From Diadophis punctatus similis (taxonomy: Eukaryota > Chordata > Lepidosauria > Squamata > Dipsadidae): 64,000 bases of DNA. Both the position numbers and the translations under genes were made by a program. The stretch covers positions 12,860,001 through 12,924,000 of the forward strand of contig JALIGW010000013.1 in the NCBI GenBank assembly GCA_023053685.1, read 5' to 3'. This document shows, in pieces, positions 63,701 through 64,000 of this stretch; within the stretch, counting starts at the first letter, position 1; every line of letters begins with the position of its first letter. The notes under the pieces were generated by a model that saw only the letters and a list, made by a program, of their open reading frames with translations, was not told where the DNA came from and made no database searches.

Positions 63701-63771
63701 TCACTCTGCGAGGAGTCCGCAGCCAGCAGGACGAGCAAGAGGGCAGCAGCGGGAGCCGGCGGCGGCTGCAT
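18616..63771 (-). CDS. GAS6: GAS6, growth arrest-specific 6 (complete, 15 coding exons)
   Basis: Secreted, vitamin-K-dependent ligand of the TYRO3/AXL/MERTK receptor kinases that bridges them to phosphatidylserine on dying cells. Coding exons on the - strand are 63771-63705, 62864-62692, 51407-51383, 50984-50922, 42606-42484, 41591-41469, 37567-37442, 34990-34869, 33178-33060, 30510-30321, 27982-27818, 25976-25808, 24569-24397, 24097-23869 and 18767-18616. They sum to 2019 nt (672 residues plus stop) with every intron GT-AG and every phase matching. Human GAS6 is about 678 residues. Order seen: signal peptide 1-21, propeptide ending RQRHRR (to residue 43), Gla domain 44-80, hydrophobic stack 81-88, Cys loop 89-110, EGF modules 110-274, LG1 about 275-470, LG2 about 480-672. 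PROS1 is the only close alternative; the EGF and LG sequences and the TMEM255B neighbour favour GAS6. No frameshift or premature stop was seen. Confidence 0.97.
19552..19690. mobile_element. TA-flanked TIR element, truncated copy
   Basis: Begins CAGATAGTCCTCGATCTATG after TA and continues GGTTGTTAAGCGGGATCAAC. The right end is missing. Same family as 54420-54772. Confidence 0.6.
19786..20025 (+). mobile_element. tRNA-derived SINE, TTGCTA tail
   Basis: Head GAGCCGAGGTGGCGCAGTGG, shared body, and a tail of GCTATT units ending GCTATTGCTA. Confidence 0.88.
20857..21045. mobile_element. hAT-like non-autonomous element (189 bp)
   Basis: Ends CAGCGGCCCTCAATC and GTTGGGAGACCCCTG are imperfect inverted repeats. 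Perfect 8-bp target duplication TACTAAAA at 20849-20856 and 21046-21053. Confidence 0.88.
21159..22165 (-). mobile_element. LINE reverse-transcriptase fragment (R2/R4-like), inverted segment
   Basis: On the - strand it reads [17 protein letters not shown], then after a SINE insertion [37 protein letters not shown] (RT motif with the first catalytic Asp) and [19 protein letters not shown]. The second catalytic motif is broken (YKDY in place of a Y-x-D-D). Frameshifts near 21440 and 21740 show it is dead. The clade assignment to R2/R4 is from recognition of the RT sequence only. Confidence 0.75.
21813..22040 (+). mobile_element. tRNA-derived SINE inserted in the LINE
   Basis: Head GAGCTGAAGTGGTGCAGTGG, standard body, short tail GTGCTATTGCTA. 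It interrupts the LINE reading between 21812 and 22041. Confidence 0.88.
22166..22500 (+). mobile_element. LINE 3' end (R2/R4-like), direct segment
   Basis: On the + strand a frameshifted reading gives [13 protein letters not shown] and [18 protein letters not shown], resembling the C-terminal end of the same LINE type. An A-rich tail follows (about 22425-22510). Its orientation is opposite to the RT segment on its left. Confidence 0.55.
23415..23837. mobile_element. GC-rich hAT-like element (423 bp)
   Basis: Ends CAGGGGCGGGTTCCT and AGAAACCCACCCCTG. Perfect 8-bp target duplication ATGCATTC at 23407-23414 and 23838-23845. The inside is GC-rich with repeated AGGAAGCAAAAAA motifs and alternating CGCGCA tracts. 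It ends 31 bp from the donor of GAS6 exon 14. Confidence 0.92.
23869..24097 (-). CDS. GAS6: GAS6 exon 14: LG2
   Basis: 229 bp between GCTGTACAG and GTGAGT. Encodes [20 protein letters not shown] through LDNYLQSS and ends YVGGLP with one base of an Asp codon. Its donor lies only about 31 bp from a hAT-type element ending at 23837. Confidence 0.95.
24397..24569 (-). CDS. GAS6: GAS6 exon 13: LG2
   Basis: 173 bp between TTTCTGTAG and GTAAAC. Contains [33 protein letters not shown] and [16 protein letters not shown] is a potential N-glycosylation site. Ends in phase 0. Confidence 0.96.
24660..25006. mobile_element. unclassified GC-rich repeat, probably a DNA transposon
   Basis: Left end CATGGTAAGAACAAATGG; right end GTCTTATTTTTGGGGAAACA followed by TGGTA. 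The right part (GGGTAGGGCTTATATTAGGC) is a motif I recognise from dispersed vertebrate repeats. The inside has a duplicated GCATGTCC-AGATC-type segment (24711 and 24808). The ends are uncertain. Confidence 0.45.
25808..25976 (-). CDS. GAS6: GAS6 exon 12: end of LG1 and linker to LG2
   Basis: 169 bp between CTTGTTAG and GTAAGT. Contains [19 protein letters not shown] and RMQCF, whose cysteines are typical of the LG1 end, then [18 protein letters not shown] leading into LG2. Confidence 0.96.
25977..27817. other. GAS6: GAS6 intron 11, nothing recognised
   Basis: AT-rich sequence between exons 11 and 12. Small GGGCA repeats occur near 26685. No mobile element was identified. Confidence 0.5.
27818..27982 (-). 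CDS. GAS6: GAS6 exon 11: LG1
   Basis: 165 bp, 55 codons, phase 0 at both ends, between TTCTGTCAG and GTAAGT. Contains [20 protein letters not shown] and the N-glycosylation sequon NLT in [11 protein letters not shown]. Confidence 0.96.
29000..29290 (-). mobile_element. LINE-like interspersed repeat fragment
   Basis: Sequence such as GACCACTCTGTTGCTGAAGT and GGTGCGCTTATGCACACCCC is typical of a repeat common in snake DNA. It begins beside an ATTGATTG tract. No coding potential was found and the family is not certain. Confidence 0.45.
30075..30300 (-). mobile_element. LINE-like 3' tail, old copy
   Basis: Starts with TTATTTATTTAAAAATATTT, then CACTCCAAGTGATGTACAAT; on the - strand this resembles a retroposon end with a TAAA tail. 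It stops about 20 bp short of a GAS6 exon. Confidence 0.4.
30321..30510 (-). CDS. GAS6: GAS6 exon 10: LG1
   Basis: 190 bp between TGTGTCCAG and GTGGGT. Encodes [20 protein letters not shown] and INHGMWQT, a highly conserved part of LG1, the domain that carries the main AXL-binding surface. A LINE-like tail ends about 20 bp beyond the donor. Confidence 0.96.
30998..31393. mobile_element. TA-flanked TIR element
   Basis: Left end CAGCTAGCCCTCCACTTACA preceded by TA; right end GTGAGTCAAGGAATACCTTT. The inside has the family motifs AAAGTGACTTATGATCG and GTCACGTGATCAAAATTTGG. Confidence 0.65.
31501..31865. mobile_element. GC-rich hAT-like element (365 bp)
   Basis: Ends CAGAGGTGGGTTCCTCCCGG and TAGAACCCACCACTG. 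Perfect 8-bp target duplication CCACCATA at 31493-31500 and 31866-31873. Confidence 0.92.
33060..33178 (-). CDS. GAS6: GAS6 exon 9: start of LG1
   Basis: 119 bp between CTCCCCCAG and GTGAGG. Encodes [12 protein letters not shown] and [20 protein letters not shown], the first strands of laminin-G domain 1. Ends on the first two bases of an Arg codon completed by exon 10. Confidence 0.95.
33425..33716. mobile_element. TA-flanked TIR element, variant copy
   Basis: Right end AACCAAGGACTACCTG followed by TA. The inside has GTCACATGGTCACCATTTGC. The left end is not resolved. Confidence 0.45.
33926..34578. mobile_element. TA-flanked TIR element, long or composite copy
   Basis: Left end GCGGACTTACAACCACAACT, right end GTTGTAAGTCAAAGACAACC followed by CATA. 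The middle (about 34060-34330) is not like other copies and may be a second insertion that I could not identify. Confidence 0.45.
34869..34990 (-). CDS. GAS6: GAS6 exon 8: Ca-binding EGF module 4
   Basis: 122 bp between TTGTATAG and GTAATA. Starts (D)VDEC and contains [16 protein letters not shown]. Ends in phase 0 after DMNTCE. Confidence 0.95.
35589..36660 (-). mobile_element. decayed Ty3/gypsy-type LTR retrotransposon pol fragment
   Basis: Read on the - strand, an RT part (about 36650-36242; WKIP-type segment, then a broken YLEDIL motif where YLDDI is expected) is followed by the connection region at 35870-35589 ([40 protein letters not shown]). Several frameshifts and stops are present. 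No LTRs were found nearby. It is split by the TA-flanked element at 36003-36239. Confidence 0.7.
36003..36239. mobile_element. Tc1/mariner-type MITE (237 bp)
   Basis: Left end CAGTAGTGTGCAAAAGTGCT, right end AACACTTTTGCACAGTACAG. The ends are inverted repeats, with TA on both sides (36001-36002 and 36240-36241). It sits inside the gypsy pol fragment. Confidence 0.8.
37000..37075 (-). mobile_element. Penelope-like element tail fragment
   Basis: TTTGGTGCTCTCTGAACTTG and CAGTTCATTACCCAAACTAG match the terminal part of the element at 47520. Confidence 0.65.
37154..37286. mobile_element. hAT-like non-autonomous element (133 bp)
   Basis: Ends CAGTGGTATCAAACTCA and AAGTTTGACACCCCTG. Perfect 8-bp target duplication ATTCAAAG at 37146-37153 and 37287-37294. 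Confidence 0.9.
37442..37567 (-). CDS. GAS6: GAS6 exon 7: Ca-binding EGF module 3
   Basis: 126 bp between TTTTCCAG and GTTAGT. Starts (D)IDEC and contains [12 protein letters not shown], again the hydroxylation-type pattern. The donor GTTAGT is weaker than its neighbours but valid. Phase 1 at both ends. Confidence 0.95.
38481..38879. mobile_element. TA-flanked TIR element (399 bp)
   Basis: Left end CAGGTAGTCCTCGATGTACA, right end GTAAGTCAAAGACTACCTA. TA on both sides (38479-38480 and 38880-38881). Confidence 0.8.
38988..39121 (+). mobile_element. tRNA-derived SINE, truncated
   Basis: Head GAGCCATGGTGGCATAGTGG and body GGTTGACTCAGCCTTCCATC, ending in AATGAGGACCCAGA. The 3' half is missing. 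Confidence 0.75.
39546..39706. mobile_element. GC-rich hAT-like element (161 bp)
   Basis: Ends CAGTAGTGGGTTCTA and GAGCAACCCACTGCTG. Flanks AGGTAGAT and ATATAGAT match at 6 of 8 bases. Contains GCTTCTGCGCATGCGCAGAA, a palindrome. Confidence 0.7.
39768..40118. mobile_element. fold-back hAT MITE split by a SINE
   Basis: Left arm CAGTGTTTCTCAACCTTGGC (39768) and right arm GCTGCCAAGTTGAGAAACAT (to 40118) belong to the fold-back family. Flanks CAATAATC and CAATAAAT are a diverged target duplication. The middle, about 39814-40052, is a tRNA-derived SINE. Confidence 0.7.
39814..40052 (+). mobile_element. tRNA-derived SINE inside a fold-back MITE
   Basis: Head CTAGTCATTAAGGAACCAGG, then GAGTTCTAGTCCTTAGACAT and GCTAGGTGACTTTGAGCCAG; the 3' part CGCCACCTTGAGTTATTTGT ends in a TAAATAAA tail. 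Confidence 0.7.
41469..41591 (-). CDS. GAS6: GAS6 exon 6: Ca-binding EGF module 2
   Basis: 123 bp between TTTCTAG and GTAAGC. Starts (D)INEC and contains [12 protein letters not shown], which fits the Asp/Asn-hydroxylation pattern of Ca2+-binding EGF domains. Phase 1 at both ends. Confidence 0.96.
42063..42457. mobile_element. TA-flanked TIR element (395 bp)
   Basis: Left end CAGGTAGTCCTCAACTTACA, right end GTGAGTTGAGAACTACCCA. TA on both sides (42061-42062 and 42458-42459). Ends 27 bp from GAS6 exon 5. Confidence 0.8.
42484..42606 (-). CDS. GAS6: GAS6 exon 5: EGF module 1
   Basis: 123 bp between GGCCTAG and GTAAGC. Contains [10 protein letters not shown] and [14 protein letters not shown] with six cysteines. 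Phase 1 at both ends. Confidence 0.96.
43545..43670 (+). mobile_element. Penelope-type tail fragment (second type)
   Basis: AGAAGCTTCTTGGATGAGAA and GCAAAACGTCTTCAAGGAAA resemble a dispersed retroposon end with an AAACGTCT motif. The family is uncertain. Confidence 0.4.
44928..45027. mobile_element. fold-back hAT MITE (about 100 bp)
   Basis: Left end CAGTGTTTCTCAACCATAAC, right end GCTAAGTCTGAGAAACACT, core CTGGCTGGGGAATTCTGGGA. The flanks match only weakly. Confidence 0.65.
45028..47519. other. GAS6: part of GAS6 intron 4, nothing recognised
   Basis: AT-rich, no exon-like or clear repeat structure. Short ORFs here have no recognisable similarity. Confidence 0.5.
47520..48530 (-). mobile_element. 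Penelope-like element, C-terminal GIY-YIG endonuclease part
   Basis: Read on the - strand, 48470-48205 encodes [20 protein letters not shown] and [20 protein letters not shown] followed by [13 protein letters not shown]. The GVIY...CVGQTGR pattern is the GIY-YIG-type nuclease core of Penelope-like retroelements. Downstream, [17 protein letters not shown] and [12 protein letters not shown] continue the normal C-terminus with stops. The terminal region 47520-47960 follows, interrupted by the hAT element at 47670-47846. Confidence 0.75.
47670..47846. mobile_element. GC-rich hAT-like element inside the Penelope-like element
   Basis: Ends CAGGGGTGAAATGCAGCC and GTGGATTTCACCCA (last bases lost). 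Perfect 8-bp target duplication TCTTAGAG at 47662-47669 and 47847-47854. The repeat continues without a break across the site. Confidence 0.9.
48536..48700 (-). mobile_element. LINE/SINE 3' tail fragment
   Basis: TTATATGCCGCCCAACTCCC and GGACTCTGGGCGGCTAACAT beside a TTTATTTAAA tract. Same retroposon end as 4551-4690. Confidence 0.55.
48735..49018 (+). mobile_element. Penelope-like element terminal segment, inverted copy
   Basis: CTCCAAGATTAACATCACAC to GTAATGAAACGTCTG is the reverse complement of the terminal region at about 47540-47960 (without its hAT insert), so the two copies form a long inverted repeat. Confidence 0.75.
50394..50453. mobile_element. short fold-back hAT MITE (60 bp)
   Basis: CAGTGTTTCTCAACCCTGGC on the left and GTTGCCAAGGTTGAGAAACA on the right. 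Target duplication ATCTAAAC / ATCTAAGC (7 of 8). Confidence 0.8.
50922..50984 (-). CDS. GAS6: GAS6 exon 4: Cys loop between Gla and EGF1
   Basis: 63 bp between TTTCTTTAG and GTAAGC. It encodes [20 protein letters not shown], the two-Cys loop that corresponds in position to the thrombin-sensitive region of protein S. Phase 1 at both ends. Confidence 0.95.
51383..51407 (-). CDS. GAS6: GAS6 exon 3: 25-bp hydrophobic-stack micro-exon
   Basis: Exactly 25 bp between TTTCACAG and GTGAGT, encoding DYFYPRYL plus one base of the next Asp codon. The 25-bp length is a hallmark of vitamin-K-dependent protein genes. It is easily missed by ORF scans. Confidence 0.95.
51977..52076. mobile_element. GC-rich hAT-like element (100 bp)
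   Basis: Ends CAGTAGTGGGTTCTA and GAGCAACCCACTGCTG. Target duplication TTTTATAA / GTTTATAA (7 of 8). Confidence 0.8.
52477..52698. mobile_element. GC-rich hAT-like element with CRE site (222 bp)
   Basis: Ends CAGAGGTAGGTTCCT and AGAACCCACCCCTG. Perfect 8-bp target duplication GTGCCGTG at 52469-52476 and 52699-52706. Contains a perfect TGACGTCA at 52535-52542. Confidence 0.92.
53666..54197. mobile_element. GC-rich hAT-like element with CRE site (532 bp)
   Basis: Ends CAGGGGCGGGTTCCT and AGGAACCCACCACTG. Perfect 8-bp target duplication GTAGAGAC at 53658-53665 and 54198-54205. Three tandem copies of a GTGGGCGTGGCTTG-type unit lie at about 53700-53780, and a perfect TGACGTCA at 54133-54140. Confidence 0.93.
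54420..54772. mobile_element. TA-flanked TIR element (353 bp), best-preserved copy
   Basis: Left end CAGGTAGTCCTCGACTTACA and right end TGTAAGTCGAGGACTACCTG are exact inverted repeats over at least 20 bases. TA precedes it; TT follows (one mismatch from TA). No ORF inside. Confidence 0.85.
55285..55791. mobile_element. TA-flanked TIR element, split by a hAT element
   Basis: Right end TATTAAGTGAGGACTACTTG followed by TA at 55792-55793; the left part around 55285-55386 carries TTTTGATCACATGAC and is truncated. The hAT element at 55387-55728 lies inside. Confidence 0.6.
55387..55728. mobile_element. hAT-like non-autonomous element (342 bp)
   Basis: Ends CAGGGATCAGCAACCTGTGG and AAGGTTGCCGACCCCTG. 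Target duplication GTGTAGTG / GTGTAGCG (7 of 8). An imperfect direct repeat (GGAGGAGATTCTATGG near 55519, GGAGGAGACTCTATGG near 55615) lies inside. Confidence 0.88.
55792..57774. other. GAS6: part of GAS6 intron 2, nothing recognised
   Basis: Between exons 2 and 3. No repeat, exon or RNA gene was recognised by eye. Confidence 0.45.
57775..58000 (+). mobile_element. tRNA-derived SINE
   Basis: Head TCTGGTGTAGTGGTTAAGGC, AGCTAGGTGACCTTGGACCA, then GCAGAGACTAGTCCAGGCAG and a CA tail (57984-58002). Confidence 0.75.
58003..62344. other. GAS6: part of GAS6 intron 2, nothing recognised
   Basis: AT-rich non-coding sequence. The GC-richer patch at 58900-59200 (GCCTTCTGACTACACTGG, GGTGGGGTGGGGAGG) may be a repeat or an intronic element; I could not tell which. 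Confidence 0.45.
62345..62421 (+). mobile_element. LINE 3' end with ATTCT tail
   Basis: CCTTGTGTGTCCAATTACAC, then TTGGCCAATAAAGAATTC and five ATTCT-type units. A very common retroposon end in snake DNA; only the 3' tip is present. Confidence 0.65.
62692..62864 (-). CDS. GAS6: GAS6 exon 2: propeptide and Gla domain
   Basis: 173 bp between CTCCTCCAG and GTGAGA. The propeptide ends FLRQRHRR, a dibasic processing site. The Gla domain follows with 12 glutamates (residues 49, 50, 57, 59, 62, 63, 68, 69, 72, 75, 77, 79) and the Cys60/Cys65 loop in [11 protein letters not shown]. These Glu residues are substrates for gamma-carboxylation, giving Ca2+-dependent phosphatidylserine binding. Ends in phase 0. 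Confidence 0.97.
63705..63771 (-). CDS. GAS6: GAS6 exon 1: start codon and signal peptide
   Basis: 67 bp from ATG at 63771-63769 (A at position -3) to donor GTGAGT. It encodes [20 protein letters not shown], a typical secretion signal with a Leu/Ala core. The frame is open upstream with an in-frame ATG at 63963 that would add 64 Arg/Ser-rich residues. That start is not preferred because it would bury the signal peptide. Confidence 0.88.
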
Positions 63772-64000
63772 GATGCGGCGGCGGCTGAGCCTCGGGCTGC
63801 GCCCTCTGACTGGCCGAGAGGAGCGGGGCGGTCTGGTAGCGGAGGAGGGTGGGCCGCTCCTGTTGGAGGCAGCGCGGCTTCTGCCGAGCCCCGCGGGGGA
63901 GTCGCTTGTGCCGTTGAGCCAATCAAGGCAGAAAGTTCGCAGGCTTTGGCGCTCCAGCGACACACCTAGTGCTTCCCGCGCCCTCAGCGCCCGAGAACTG

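Larger units (their letters stand above)
62680..64000. promoter_or_regulatory. GAS6: CpG island and GAS6 promoter region
   Basis: A sharp change from AT-rich DNA to very GC- and CpG-rich sequence across exon 2, intron 1, exon 1 and upstream. Upstream of the ATG are a GC box (GGGGCGG at 63825-63831) and an inverted CCAAT box (CCAAT on the + strand at 63919-63923). No TATA box is obvious, as expected of a CpG-island promoter. The transcription start cannot be fixed; it probably lies between 63800 and 64000. Confidence 0.8.

Noticed and set aside
18616..63771. Identity as PROS1 or a venom prothrombin-activator relative
   Set aside because: The protein has laminin-G domains and no protease domain, and the EGF/LG sequence and TMEM255B neighbour fit GAS6.
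63037..63969. Long Arg/Pro/Ala-rich frames in the CpG island
   Set aside because: Low stop density in GC-rich DNA explains them; only the signal-peptide frame (63771-63705) has a supported start and donor.

Overview
This is vertebrate nuclear DNA, almost certainly from a squamate reptile and most likely a snake. The genes have GT-AG introns, and the non-coding DNA is AT-rich and full of squamate-type repeats: Sauria-like SINEs, tRNA SINEs with TTGCTA-type tails, CR1/L2-type LINEs, a Penelope-like element, GATA microsatellites and a LINE tail ending in ATTCT repeats. The species cannot be named from sequence alone.

Two protein-coding genes lie tail to tail. On the + strand, positions 3397-13056 hold the last five coding exons of TMEM255B, a four-pass membrane protein; its 5' half lies left of the window. 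On the - strand, 63771 down to 18616 holds a complete GAS6 gene: 15 coding exons whose lengths and phases join into one 672-residue reading frame (signal peptide, propeptide, Gla domain, hydrophobic-stack exon, Cys loop, four EGF modules, two laminin-G domains). GAS6 is the vitamin-K-dependent ligand of the TYRO3/AXL/MERTK receptors. The same convergent neighbours occur at human 13q34, which supports orthology and the choice of TMEM255B over TMEM255A.

Layout: 1-13056 TMEM255B introns and exons; 13057 to about 14310 its 3' UTR; about 14.3-18.2 kb the short intergenic gap, holding two fold-back transposons; about 18.26-18.6 kb the GAS6 3' UTR; 18.6-63.8 kb GAS6; about 62.7-64.0 kb a CpG island over the first two GAS6 exons and the promoter.

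The rest is a dense record of transposition. At least a dozen short non-autonomous hAT-type elements can be delimited to the base by 8-bp target-site duplications. A second family has terminal inverted repeats and TA flanks. There are also a LINE with an apparent 5' inversion, a decayed Ty3/gypsy pol split by a TA-flanked element, and a Penelope-like element with a GIY-YIG motif in an inverted-repeat arrangement. I found no CRISPR array, no bacterial-type operon and no convincing new protein-coding system. The most unusual structures are a perfect 66-bp inverted repeat with a 4-base loop between the two genes, and two hAT elements that each carry a perfect TGACGTCA (CRE) site into GAS6 intron 2.
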